A stretch of DNA of 64,000 bases. Source: Musa acuminata AAA Group. Lineage: Eukaryota; Streptophyta; Magnoliopsida; Zingiberales; Musaceae. The notes below the pieces were generated by a model. It was not told where the DNA came from and did not search any database. It saw only the letters and a list, made by a program, of their open reading frames with translations. The translations under genes were made by a program, and so were the position numbers. The stretch is taken from assembly GCF_036884655.1 (NCBI RefSeq), contig NC_088342.1, forward strand, positions 11,588,001 to 11,652,000, given 5' to 3'. Positions 24,207-36,369 of this stretch are shown one piece after another. How positions within the stretch are numbered: the stretch's first letter is position 1; every line of letters starts with the position of its first letter.

Positions 24207-24923
24207 ATGATGACAATCAATTGATAATAGAGTTAACCTTAACTCCCCCTGTCTACATGCCATACTTGAGATAAGTTATTCTTGAATTCAAGACCTAAGA
24301 ATTCAAGTGACATCTCTAAAGAATTATGTCAATACTTGACATTCATTCTTACATAACAATTTTGAATGATGGTAATAATTCATCATATTGTAAGATATCA
24401 ACATGTAAAGCTGTGAAGTAAGATTTTGATATCATTACATGATGTACACATTTCAAATATTTTAGCAAGTGTTGCATTTCTATATATAGCATATGTTCAT
24501 ATTTCCCTTGATGATGCAGGCATGGCATAATCATAGCATCAGTGTTTATAGCATCAATTCATATATTTCTCCCCCTTTGTCATCAACAAAAAGCATGGTA
24601 GATGTGATACCAGGAGAACAATATAAGCAAGTTATCAAGCTATAAAGGAAGGCATGATACGTATAATGCTTTGAATACTTCTTCTCCTTTTATGTTATAA
24701 TCCTTTGTGCATGAAGGAGGAAAGTCATTTTATCAAATCCATTTCGAAAAAAATATTTTTCAAAAGAGTGTATTTGATTTTTGTCATTCCAATAGTTAAG
24801 TGAATCCGAAAATGAGATGAATTCATTCAGACAAGATTATGCTACAGTTTTTCAAAAATCAAAACATTTCAACACATGGCAATCAAGTGATTCAATAAAG
24901 TCCGAAAAATAATTTTAACTAGT
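24207..24923 (-). other. 3' non-coding region of the SIRE-like element
   Basis: This is about 720 bp between pol and the polypurine tract. It has no open gene and no envelope-like frame. A second purine-rich tract occurs at about 24570-24595 (plus strand ctccccctttgtcatcaac). Confidence 0.7.
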
Positions 24924-27900
24924 TTATCTATTCGGACACATCAACATTCCTAATCCTCTTCTTATGAAATCAAATTGTTCTTCACTTAGAGGTTTTATAA
25001 AAATGTCAGCTAGTTGATGTTTAGTATCAATGAACTCTATGGTTACGTCATGATTAGTAACATGATCTCGTATAAAGTGATGTCTAATATCAATGTGTTT
25101 TGTTCTTGAGTGTTGTATATGATTCTTAGTCAAGCATATTGCACTTGTGTTATCACATTTAATGGGAATATTTTTAAGATTAACTTTGTAATCTTCTAAG
25201 GTGTTTTTCATCCATACAACTTGTGTACAGCATGCACTTGCTGCAATATATTCAGCTTCGGTTGTTGATAGTGCAACCGAGTTTTGTTTCTTACATGACC
25301 AGGAAACAAGGGCATGTCCTAAAAATTGACATGATCCTGATGTGCTTTTTCCTATCTAGTTTACAGCCAGCAAAGTCCGCATCAGCATAAGCAATTAACT
25401 CAAAATTCTTTGATTTTGGGTACCATAATCCTAGATTTGTGGTACCATTAAGATATCTAAGTATTCTTTTAACTGCTTTGAGATGAGATATCTTAGGGTT
25501 TGATTGAAATATAGCACGAAGTCCTACACTGAACATGATGTCTGGTCTGGTTGCAGTGAGGTAAAGTAAACTTCCTATCATACCCCTATAAGTTTTTTGA
25601 TCGAAGCTTTCTCCACTTTCATTAATTTCTAACTTAGTAGAGGTGCTCATAGGAGTGTTAATAGCCTTTGAGTTGTTCATATTAAACTTTTTTAATAAAT
25701 TCATAGCATATTTAGTTTGACTAATAAAGATGCCATTGCTTAGTTGTTTGATTTGCAAGGCTAAGAAGAATGTTAATTCTCCCATTAAGCTCATTTCGAA
25801 TTCAAGACTCATAGTTTTAGCAAAAGATTCACAAAGAGATTCATTCGTAGAGCCAAAGATAATATCACCAACATAAATCTGAACAATGAGAAAATTATTT
25901 TCAAAATTCTTAATGAACAATGTAGTATCAACCTTGCCTTTTGTGAAATTATTTTCGATAAGAAAAGAACTAAGTCTCTCATACCAAGCCCTTGGGGCTT
26001 GTTTTAAACCATAGAGAGCTTTAGTTAATCTAAACACATGATTAGGGAGGCTATTATTTTCAAATCCAGGAGGTTGTTCAACATAAACTTCTTCGGAGAT
26101 AAAGCAATTTAGAAAAGCGCTTTTAACATCCATTTGAAACAGCTTAAAATTATTACTACTAGCGTAGGCAAGGAGCATCCTTATGACTTCCAATCGAGCC
26201 ACAGGAGCGAAGGTTTCTTCGTAATCGATACCTTCTTCTTGGTTGAAACCTTTGGCCACTAATCTAGCCTTGTTTCTAACCACGATACCATTTTCATCTT
26301 GCTTGTTTCTGAAGACCCATTTAGTACCAATAACTAAATGGTCATTTGGCCTAGGAACAAGCTTCCACTCCTCATTTCTCTCAAATTGATTCAGTTCATC
26401 TTGCATTGCGATAATCCATGAATCATCTTTCATGGCTTCGTCAACACATTTGGGTTCAATTTGGGAGAGAAAGGCGGCGTTCGCACAAAAATTTTTAAGA
26501 GAAGATCGTGTTTGAACCCCCTTTGACGTGTTTCCTAAAATTAGCTCCTTGGGATGAGCATCTATATACTTCCAATCCTTGGGTAAGGATGTTTCGGAAG
26601 TGGATGCATCCAAGTTGCTAGTTGGAGAAGGGGTTTCATTTAAATTCAAGGAATTAAAATTAACATCATCATCAAAATCATTTTTCCTAATTTCGAAAAT
26701 CTCATTGAAAACAACATGAATGGATTCTTCGATAATTAAAGTTCTTTTATTGAAGATACGAAAGGCTTTAGAAACTGAAGAATAACCAAGAAAGATTCCT
26801 TCATCGGATTTAGCATCAAATTTTTCTAGGTTATCCTTTTCATTCAAGATAAAACATTTACACCCAAAGACTTTAAAATATGAAACATTGGGTTTCTTGT
26901 TGTTCCATAACTCATATGGAGTTTTGGTTAGTAGGGGTCTTACTAGAACTCTATTCAAAATATAGCATGCAGCATTTACGGCTTCGACCCAAAAATATTT
27001 GGGTAGGTTGTGTTCATTCAACATGGTTCTTGCCATTTCTTGTAAATTTCAATTTTTTCTTTCTACTACTCCATTTTGTTGAGGATTTCTAGGAGTAGAG
27101 AAATTATGGTTGTATCCATTGAGTTCACAAAATTCCTGGAAATCATGGTTTTGAAATTCACCACCATGATCACTTCTAATTGACGAAATCATAGAACCTT
27201 TCTCATTCTGAACAAGTTTACAAAACTTGGTAAAATATCTAAGGCATTCACTTTTCTGTTTTAAGAAGTAAGTCCATGTGTATCTGCTATAGTCATCCAC
27301 AATGACGAGGGCGTATTTGCTACCTCCTAGGCTTGATGTGGAGATTGGTCCGAACAAGTCCATATGGATCAATTGTAAGGGTCTAGTGGTGCTTACTTGA
27401 TTCTTAGATTTGAAACTACCCTTAATTTGTTTACCTAATTGGCAAGCATCACATACATTATCTTTGATGAACTTGATATGAGGAATTCCTCTTACAAGTT
27501 CTTTAGATGATATTTGAGTGATTAGTTTCATGCTAGCATGACCTAATCTTCTATGCCATATCCAAGCATCCTCATTCAAAATAGAAAAACACATTTCATT
27601 ACACAAATCATTGATGTCAATAGTGTATACGTTATTTTGTTTCAATGCAATCATAGATATGTTTTTGTGTGGTTTTTCAATGATGCAAGCATTAGATTCA
27701 AATCTGACAATATATCCTTTATCACATAATTGACTAATGCTCAAGAGATTATGTTTTAAACCATCAACTAACAAAACATCTTCAATAAAGAAGTTGGATT
27801 TGTTACCTATGGTTCCTTTGCCAGTGATTTTACCCTTGTTGTTGTCTCCGAAGGCGACATAGCCTTCGTCTATGCTAGTGAGCTTAGAGAATTGAGATAG

Positions 27901-27978
27901 ATCTCCGGTCATATGCCTTGAGCATCCACTGTCAAGGTACCATCTCTTGCTCCTAGCTTGTGATGGTTTAGTTTTCTA
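24924..27978 (-). pseudogene. SIRE-like pol (protease, integrase, RT, RNase H)
   Basis: The order from 27978 leftwards is: protease with the DSG triad (WYLDSGCSRHMTGD, about 27900-27945); GAG-pre-integrase (HRRLGHASM, about 27545); integrase zinc and core (about 27480-27050); reverse transcriptase ([20 protein letters not shown], about 26280-26210); RNase H (about 25300-24924). An in-frame TGA at 27049-27051 stands where relatives have Arg, and a one-base gain in the run at 25346-25350 shifts the frame inside RNase H. The RT metal-binding motif YVDD reads YVGD (Gly codon at 25867-25869), which should abolish polymerisation. Domain assignments rest on family motifs. Confidence 0.9.
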
Positions 27979-28038
27979 CAAGAAAGGATGATTTTTAGGT
28001 ACCCATTTGCTTTTGGGTGCCTCACAAATAGATCTATA

Positions 28039-29559
28039 TTATCTATCATATTGCATAGAATTTATCATGGTTCCTTTAGGAACCCAAATCAATTTGTTTG
28101 GACTAATTTTTTTGAATGGACAATAATGCGTCTTGTGTCTAAATTTGCAACAAAAGTTGCATTTGTTTTGGTGTCGAACATGTAAGATGGTGCCTTTTAT
28201 GAAGGTGGTTGGATTTTGGTGAGAACTTCTTACAAATCCAATTCCACTTCTTTTGGGAACGTGACCCTTGTTTGCAAGGATCATGTTCAATGACTTGCTA
28301 CCAACCTTGAATTTGTTCAAGGTGTCCTTAAGTAGCAGGTTTTCTTTTTGGAGAGTTTCTAGATCATGGCATTTGATGCATGAATTTAAACTATCATGAT
28401 ATTCAGTTTTTAACTTATCAAAATCACAAGTAAGACTATCATGCTCCTTTTTTAGCAATTTGTATTTTCTATTGATAATCTTGCATTCATCAAATAAGTC
28501 ATGGAAGGCATTTAATAATTCATCGAAAGATAAATTTGCATCTATTAAATTCGTTACCTCCTCTCCGATGGCCATTAAGGCGTAATGAGTAACTTGCTCG
28601 GTGTTGGACTCCTCTTCTTCGGACGCGCTCGAATCATCCCATGTTGCTTTAAGCGCCTTCTTCTTTGATATTCTCTTTTTGACTTGGGGACAATCACTCT
28701 TGTAGTGTCTCGGCTTTTTGCACTCATAACAAATAACTTGGTCCTTCTTGGGTTCAAGTTTGTTTTTTGTGTCATTCTTAAACTTGTTTCTTTTAATGAA
28801 CTTTTTAAATTTTCTTGTTAGAAGTGCCAAGTCATCGTCATAGTCCTCATCACTTGAGTTTTCTCTCAAGTTGTCTTCTGAAGTTTTAAGTGCCATATCC
28901 TTCCTGTTCTTTAGAAGGATGTCTTCTTGCTCTTCATGAGCTTTACAAGTCATCTCATAGGTCATTAATGACCCGATTAGTTCTTCAAGAGGGAAGTTGT
29001 TTAGATCTTTCGCCTCTTGAATAGCAGTGACTTTAGGATCCCAACTTTTAGGAAGGGATCTTAGAATCTTATTTACGAGCTCAAAATCTGAAAAACTTTT
29101 TCCGAGTCCTTTTAGACCGTTGACGACATCCGTGAAACGGGTAAACATGTCGCCAATAGTCTCACTCGGTTTCATCCGGAAAAGTTCAAAAGAGTGTAAT
29201 AAAAGATTGATTTTTGACTCTTTCACTCTACTTGTGCCTTCATGAGTCACTTCGAGTGTGTGCCAAATATCAAATGCGGTTTCACAAATCGAAACACGAT
29301 TAAACTCATTTTTATCAAGTGCACAAAATAAGGCATTCATAGCCTTTGCATTAAGAGCGAAAGCCTTCTTCTCCAAATCATTCCAATCGATCATTGGAAG
29401 AGAAGACTTCGAAAAACCGTTTTCGACAAGATTCCAAAGTTCAAAATCCATAGAAATAAGAAAGATCCTCATTCGGGTCTTCCAATAGGTGTAGCCCGTC
29501 CCATTGAACATGGGTGGACGTGTAATAGAATGGCCCTCTTGGTTTCCGGCGTAAGCCAT
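28039..29559 (-). CDS. SIRE-like Gag protein
   Basis: This is a 506-codon open frame starting MAYAGNQEGHSITRPPMFNG, the usual start of SIRE-like gag. The N-terminal half is the capsid-like UBN2/retrotran_gag region. Two zinc knuckles follow: C-YE-C-KKPR-H-YKSD-C (about residues 276-289) and C-NF-C-CKFR-H-KTHY-C (about 464-477). A coiled-coil-like stretch (about 365-420) lies between them. Gag forms the particle and packages RNA. In the family, gag and pol share one frame. Here a TAA (28039-28041) and a TAG (27976-27978) separate them in the same frame, so no fusion product is expected without readthrough. Confidence 0.9.
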   Translation of the reverse strand: MAYAGNQEGHSITRPPMFNGTGYTYWKTRMRIFLISMDFELWNLVENGFSKSSLPMIDWNDLEKKAFALNAKAMNALFCALDKNEFNRVSICETAFDIWHTLEVTHEGTSRVKESKINLLLHSFELFRMKPSETIGDMFTRFTDVVNGLKGLGKSFSDFELVNKILRSLPKSWDPKVTAIQEAKDLNNFPLEELIGSLMTYEMTCKAHEEQEDILLKNRKDMALKTSEDNLRENSSDEDYDDDLALLTRKFKKFIKRNKFKNDTKNKLEPKKDQVICYECKKPRHYKSDCPQVKKRISKKKALKATWDDSSASEEEESNTEQVTHYALMAIGEEVTNLIDANLSFDELLNAFHDLFDECKIINRKYKLLKKEHDSLTCDFDKLKTEYHDSLNSCIKCHDLETLQKENLLLKDTLNKFKVGSKSLNMILANKGHVPKRSGIGFVRSSHQNPTTFIKGTILHVRHQNKCNFCCKFRHKTHYCPFKKISPNKLIWVPKGTMINSMQYDR

Positions 29560-29595
29560 CTCTCTTGGGTTTTAATCCGTTTGAGAGTTAACCCC

Positions 29596-29607
29596 GCTCT
29601 GATACCA
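29596..29607 (-). other. Primer binding site of the SIRE-like element
   Basis: On the minus strand the exact copia primer site TGGTATCAGAGC, two bases from the 5' LTR. Confidence 0.95.
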
Positions 29608-29609
29608 AT

Positions 29610-29630
29610 TGTTAGGATCAAGAGCACTAA

Positions 29631-29666
<36 letters not shown>

Positions 29667-31395
29667 GAATTAGTGCAGCGGAAATTTTTCAGCGATTAAA
29701 ACCGAAAGCTGCGTTCGTTTGATAAAAAACGATTTCAATGTAAAAGCCGATTCTAAGATTACTTTAACTTAAGATTAAGCGAGATGACGTTAAAGTAAAT
29801 CTACAAAGGCAGTTTGCAGTTTATGATGAAAATTAGAATGCAAGCGCAAACTGAAATGCGACGTTCGTACGATAAAACCGGTTTACGTCTAAATGTCAAT
29901 TTTGAAGATACTGAACTTCGAGATATGTTTTATAAATGCGCAGAAGGCAGTTTGCAGTTATGATTGAAATCAAAATGTAAACGTAAACTGAAATGTAATG
30001 ATCGTACGAAAAAGTCGATTTACGTTTAGACGCAGATTCGGAAAGCTCTGAACTTAGAAACTCGTTCGTAAAAGCGCAGAAGGCAGTAGTTATTTAGGAG
30101 GTTTGCAGTAAAGATAAAATGCTCAAAGTAAATGCAAACTGAGATTTAGAGTGGTTCAGTCAATCTTGACCTACTCCACTTTTGGCTTCCTCCACCGACG
30201 AGATCACCGACGTCAACTAGAGGCCTTCCTTCAATAGGCGAAGGCCAACCACCTTTTTACAGTTTCACTCCTTTTGACGGGCTTAGGAGACAACCCTTAC
30301 ATAAATTTTCTCTCCTCTCTTTACAACTCAAAACTTTGAAGAACAGAGGGAGGAGAACTTTTGGCCTTTACAACAATTTTGAGCTCTAAGAATCACAGAA
30401 AGATATCAAGATTTCGAGTGTAAGTAGCTACCTTTCAGTGCTGAATGGGTGGGGTATTTATAGGCCCCAACCCAGTTCAAATTTGGAGCTCAAAACTGTC
30501 AATTCCCGGAATTCCGGGATCAGGCGGTTGCACCTCCTGACTGGGGAGGTTGCACCACCTGGCAGAGCTCGAAGACTGAGCCTCTGGGTGGTGCCACCTC
30601 TGTCAGGGGCAGTTGCACCTCTCTGCTAGAGCTCGAAGACCGAGCTCAGGCGGTTGCACCTCCTGACTGGGGCGGTTGCACCGCTTGCCAAAGCTCGAAG
30701 ACCGAGCTCAAGCGGTGCTACCTCTTGTCATGAGAGGTTGCACCGCCCAGTCTCGCTTGGAGACTGAGCCCAGGCGATTGCACCTCTTGGCTGGGGCGGT
30801 TGCACCGCCTAGTCTCCCTGGGAGACTTAGCCCAGGCGGTTGCACCTCCTGGCTTGGGCGGTTGCACCTCCCACAGCAATCAGGGTCCGAATGGGTAGAT
30901 CCATTCGGCCCAAATTGGGTTTTTCAGGGGCCCAATTGCCCCAAGATTAAGCTAATGGGATCACCTCCCATTTCCAACTTAATCATTGTGCTAACTACGA
31001 TAAATCCTAAGACAATTTCTGCAGCTTGCTCCGGTGCGTCAATCGCTTCTTCCGGTGAGTTTCCGGCGAACTTCCGTCGATCATCCGATGAACCCTCGGT
31101 GATTCTCCTGCGGACTTCCGGCAAACTCCTGGACTTGCGACGATACACTTGGCGAGTTCCGACGAGCTTCTTTGGCAAGCTTATGGACTTCTCGGATTTG
31201 TTCCCGCAGAACCTCCGACGACAGTCCGAACTTCCGTCAAGCTCTCGAACTCCCAATGTGATCATTGTCATGACTTCGGCGTAACTCCTACTGCATGTCT
31301 TACTTTCATCGTAGTTAATCCTGCACACTTATCTCAACATATAGGTTAGACAACAAATGACAATTGACTTCATCATCAAAATCCGAGATTCAACA
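29610..31395 (-). repeat. 5' LTR of the SIRE-like element
   Basis: This pairs with 22454-24191. It has an expanded G run of 33 bases (29633-29665) in place of 13, and the same TATA box and palindrome-rich region at 30520-30870. Confidence 0.95.
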
Positions 31396-34345
31396 AAAAG
31401 AAATCTTATTTATGTCTTTCAATTTTGTAAATAAACTAATATCACTATTGAGTTCTTTCCTAACTCATTTCTTGTAAAAGATTTAAGCACGGGAGCATTC
31501 TTTGTCTGAGGCTAGAATAAAAATAATATATATAAGTGATCATTAGCTTCACAAAATACCTAACCAATTATTTTTGCTTTAATTGCTACTCCAATCGATG
31601 TGTGGCAGCATCACCTTGGTCACCCGTCATTCTCAATTCAATAACAACTAATTTCTCAATACTCCATTCCAACTTCCAAATCAAGTAAAATTATAATTTA
31701 TTGTGATTCTTGCCTTGGTAATAAAAGTTATATATTACCTTTTAGAATATCTTCCATATCCTACTTCAAATCACTTGAAATCATTTATATTGATGTTTGG
31801 GGCCCTACCCCAACTACTTCATTTGATAATTTTAGATTTTTATCATTTTTATATATTACTTTGCTAAATATATATGATTATATTATTTTAAACATAAATA
31901 TAAATTTATTATAGTCTTTATATATTTTAAAAAGATGGTTAAGAACTTCTTTTAGTCTAACATTAAAGTAGTTTACTTTGATTGAGGAGGTGAATACCAA
32001 GCTCTAATAATTTACCTCTCATCATATGGTTGGTATACAATATCCTAAGTTATCACCACATACACCTCAACTAATTAAACTTTGTCAAATAAAAGCACTA
32101 ACATATAGTTGAGATTGGTCTCACCCTCCAATACCAAGCCTTAATATCATTAACCTTTTAATCAATAGTTTTTCAAACTGTAATTTACCTCATTGACCGT
32201 ATGCTCACCCCAATTCTACAACAGCAGTTACTATTTAAAATATTATTTTACAAAACTCTAAACTTTTAAAAAATTAAAATATTTGATTATTGATGTCATC
32301 TCTAGTTATGCCCATATTCTTTACATAAGTTAGCACTAAGATCCAAAATCTTGTATCTTCATTGGGAACTCCCTTAAACATAATGCTTTTTGGTGTTATG
32401 ATTCTCAAACTCAAAGGGTCTCTATATCATGTCATATTATTTTTGTTAAGTCTATCTTTCCCTTCCAAAATCTTACTCCTTCAGTAATGCAAACTATTAT
32501 AAAAATAATCTATTACTAAGTTCATATGAGTACATCTCAAACCCCCTCAAGTGCACCTCTCGCCATATCAACTAATAATTCTCCTTCAGACTTGTACTCC
32601 CTTATTATTATAATTTAGCAGCACCTTACAACCTCTATAACTTCTCTATCTATCTCTTCACTAACTTATTCTATAATTCCTAATGAAGTAATGCCCTTGG
32701 CACCACAAATGATGTCTTTGTCCTCTATTCGACTAAATGACACCGAAGTGCACAGCCTAATCAAGTATGCATTACAAATCTTCACCAATTTTCATACCTC
32801 TAACATAACTTAATAATATTACTAAGCCTAGACATTACATGATCACACACTCCAAAAATGATATATTCAAACTATATAAAATATTTTATCTCTATGCTAC
32901 CACAAGCTCTCCCCCGAGCCTACTAAACATATAACAATCACCTAAGGAATATGACACCCTACTCCATAATATCACATGGATCTTATATCATCTCACCCCA
33001 CATAAAATATTATCGGGTGTAGATTGATATTTCCAATTAAGCAAAACCTAGATGAATCCATTGCTAGCTACAAAGTATGTTTACTAACCAAAGGGTTTCA
33101 CCGATGACCAATTATCATTTCATAGAGACCTTCACTCCAATTGTTAAACTAATGATAATTTGACTTATCTTGAGTTTGGCTATCAGTTAAGACTGACATA
33201 CATGACAAAATATCTTTATGTAGCAACCCCTTAGCTTCATCCACCCTTAATCCAAACCATATTTGTAAACTACAAAAAGCTATTTATTGATTTTGTTAAG
33301 CTCCAAAAGCTTAAAATACCAAACTAAAAGTGATACATCTTTATTTTCATAAAAATAAAAATGATATATTATATATCTATTGGTCTATATGGATAATATT
33401 ATCATCACAAATAATAATTTTATAGATATTAAATAATTTCTTAAACAATTGGCATATCGATTCTCCATCAAAGACCTAGGAATCTTAAGCTACCTTTTAG
33501 GGGTGAAAGTAACATTCACATCTTCTGGACTTTTTCTATCTCAAACATAATATATTCGAGATCTATTATCAAAGACGAAAATACAAAATACCAAAGAAGT
33601 CACTAGCCCACTCTCCACCTTTAAGTCACTTAAATTATATGATGATAACTCTACTATGGATCCCACACAATACCGATAAGTACTTAATTTCTTATAATAT
33701 TTATCTTTCATTTGTCTAGACATTTTATTTACAGTACAAATGATCACAATTCATGCATTGACACTCACTATGCATTAATTTGAATTAAAATGTGTTTTGT
33801 GATATCTTAAAGGGACTCTCAATCATGGACTTCTCATTCGTAAATACTTACCACTTTATCTTTATGCTTTCACCTATATTGATTGGGCAGATAATACTGA
33901 TGATTGAATATTTATATCGGCTCATATTAGCTTTCTTAAGAGTAAATATGATTAGTTGGAATTCTAAGAAATAAAATACGATCATAAAATCCACCACTGA
34001 AGCTGAATACCAAGCCATTGCTACCACTATTGTAGAACTCAATTGAGTCACTAATCTACTATACAAACTTGGCATCACCTTTCAATCTAATAATATAATG
34101 TGAATAATGTCAGTGTCATCTATTTATACGCCAATACAATACTCCATTCATGCATTAAATACATTGTCATCGACTTTCACTTTGTCATAAATCAAGTTAT
34201 CATACATTAACTATGTATTTCTTATGTTCATATCTCTGATCAACTGGCAAATTCCCTCACAAAAGCTCTTGCACATAAGATATTTTAGTTGCATCGGTCA
34301 AAGATTTATATCCTTAATTGAAACTCAATCTTGCGAGGATAAGAT
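31396..34345 (+). pseudogene. Decayed copia pol, right part
   Basis: With many stops and frameshifts the plus strand still shows: pre-integrase motif HHLGHPS (about 31615); start of the integrase core (about 31790); reverse transcriptase with an LxxKGF-like motif and ETFTPIVK (about 33075-33150); RNase H (TEAEYQAIATT, about 33990-34030); and the C-terminal QLANSLTKALAHKIF (about 34240-34285). It continues the fragment ending at 22453. It is much more decayed than the nested SIRE-like element, as expected if it is older. Confidence 0.75.
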
Positions 34346-35459
34346 ATAATATCATTATATAGAGAAGTATGAAATGAACATATGATCGATGAAAATCTCT
34401 CACTCATAATCTATATAAATATGTATTATCTCAGTAACTAAAGTCATCCTTTCACGATAAATTTTCTCATGTGTTCACTTCATTTTCGGAGATATTATCA
34501 GCCAGGCTCTCTCACATTAGCATCATTATCTCAACATAACAATGGCTCACGCTAGCTTGATATAAGTCGTGACACCTTGGTAGACTTGAATTTGTACCTC
34601 CATGATCCACATGATCTCATCATCAAGACAATTATAAAACTATGCCAGCTTGACCCATCATGATCGAAGATACTAATCGTCACTATATATGTATTGTGAT
34701 TCCTGGACTCACCCGAGTATCAAAATCAACTAAAGGTAAGACAAACCTCAATTTATCAATTGTTTCAGTTCTTCACATAGAACCGACAAGATTTTGATTT
34801 CATTGAGAGTCAATTATCAAAATAATTACAAACTTCCTTGAATCATTAGAGTCACAAAGTCTCATCTATGAAGTCAACAGGACTAGAAACAAAGTTGGTC
34901 CTTGCATTTCACAATGCTTGACTACCATGAGGATATTGCTCTATATTTGTGTTTAATCGTCTTCCTTAAATCAAATATAATGTAATGCATGTATAGGATA
35001 TAATATAATGAAATTCAAATGCTTGTGTCTGACGGGATAGACATATGCTTGTTGAGAATGTAAAACTGATATTAATGTCTTAGTAATAAATGGCATAAAT
35101 TAAATTACGGGTGTTTGTATTGCTTTCTTATCTTGTCTACCTTTTCTTGACAAATTTGCTTAATCCGAAGAAGACTTAAGTGATGCTTATCGTTTTGAAC
35201 ATTTCAGTACTTTTTTTCTCTTGGATGGATAGTGGAACTGCAATCTACTTAATTACTGTATCTATTTGTTGATTTCATGCTCGAAAATTTTAATTTAATT
35301 TTGTATCATTTCAATAGTTCAATTCTTTTATGCATCTACTTTTTAGATAATGATTCAGCAGAACGTGGAGTATATGAAATCTTATTATAAAAAGCCTTAA
35401 CTCATGTATCTGCTTATATCTTCCGTCTTCTTCGCTTCTTGATTTCATTCCTTATTCAG
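34346..35459. other. Unassigned AT-rich sequence after the copia pol
   Basis: The 3' LTR of the old copia element should begin here, and a TATA-like tatataaata occurs at about 34413. I could not match any part to the 5' LTR. No gene is visible. Confidence 0.4.
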
Positions 35460-35870
35460 CGATATCATTATACAAAGCCTGCGATGGCGCAGGCTTGAAT
35501 CTTGGGAGAGATTCACCACCTGCAGGTCGTCGGAGGAAGCAGCGGCTTCCGCCTTTGGATTTGATATCGGGTCCACCAGTTAGATCGATCGCCATCGACT
35601 TCGTCACCGGGAGTTTGTCCGTGGAAGCCAAAGGTGTTAGGATATTATTGACTAGGATACCGCTGCTAGTGGCATGGCGTGTTCTTCATTTTTGTTGCTT
35701 TTATTGTGTTCCTTAATGTAATGGGTTTTGATGCCTCAGAAGTTTGCTATCTGTTAATCTTGGTTGTCTTAATCACTGGACCGTTCTTTTGTATTCATCG
35801 GGTGGTGCTAAGAATCAACTTCCTCATTCATATATGTCTTCATATCATTATTACAAGTTGATCCCATAAG
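35460..35870 (+). other. Possible exon-intron fragment of an unknown gene
   Basis: GC-rich sequence at 35470-35650 with an open frame (35495-35716) starting MNLGRDSPPAGRRRKQRLPP stands out from AT-rich surroundings. A splice-donor-like site (aaag/gtgtta at about 35632) is followed by T-rich, intron-like sequence. An upstream ATG at 35484 stops after four codons. It may be a first exon of a captured or dying gene. I do not recognise it. Confidence 0.25.
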
Positions 35871-35879
35871 AGATATTTA

Positions 35880-36190
35880 ATATTCTGAGTAATTCTAATC
35901 AGGTTTCTATTCAAACTAGAATCGAACCAATCCAATAATTTTGTTGGTTCCAAACCAAATCTGAAACAAATTTAGATGGTTTGATTATGATTTTTAATTT
36001 TTGAGAATCGAAATAGACAATTCTAAAACTGTGACGGTTTTGATTCCAATTTAAGCTAAAGGTTCAAGATTTATAAAATATATATGATTTTTTATTTTAA
36101 ATTATAAATTTTTATTTAAAATTATTTTTAAATAATTATTCAAATCGGAACCGACCGTATGATTCAGTTTTAATTTCTAATATTTGGAAA
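35880..36190. repeat. AT-rich dispersed repeat candidate
   Basis: Purine/pyrimidine wording such as gaaccaatcc, ggttttgattccaattt and aaatcggaaccg resembles 62700-63000 (ggttttgattctcattc, atttcgattctaatttc). This may be a small transposon family. I could not define its ends. Confidence 0.3.
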
Positions 36191-36369
36191 CCAAAATCAC
36201 ATGATCCAAAATAGGCATAAGAGATGAGGAGAAAGGTTTTAGGAAACATAACTCGAATATATGTATCTAAACTCCTAAAATCATTTTCATTTGTTGGTCC
36301 TATAGTCGTATTAAATATTCTCTCCATTATGCCATTGTCATTTCTGGTGCTAGATCAAAGTGGGATGTA

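Larger units (their letters stand above)
22454..31395 (-). mobile_element. Full-length SIRE-like copia retrotransposon
   Basis: The element is 8942 bp, flanked by the perfect 5-bp duplication AAAAG (22449-22453 and 31396-31400), with long LTRs (1738 and 1786 bp), primer site, gag-pol in one frame and polypurine tract. The high match of the LTRs makes it the youngest-looking complete element here, with the reservation that I compared by eye. Gag-pol carries three in-frame stops and one frameshift, so the copy itself cannot make a full polyprotein. Confidence 0.95.
16466..34345 (+). mobile_element. Old copia element split by two nested elements
   Basis: Three segments read in plus orientation as one copia element: 16466-17145 (LTR end, primer site and leader/gag region), 21609-22453 (gag and start of pol) and 31396-34345 (rest of pol). 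At the second break the reading frame resumes exactly when 22454-31395 and one copy of the 5-bp duplication are left out, which shows the insertion was clean. All parts carry stops and frameshifts, so the element is dead. Confidence 0.8.

Noticed and set aside
34346..35459. 3' LTR of the old copia element
   Set aside because: I looked for the end seen at 16620-16668 and for a TG start after the RNase H end, and found no convincing match.
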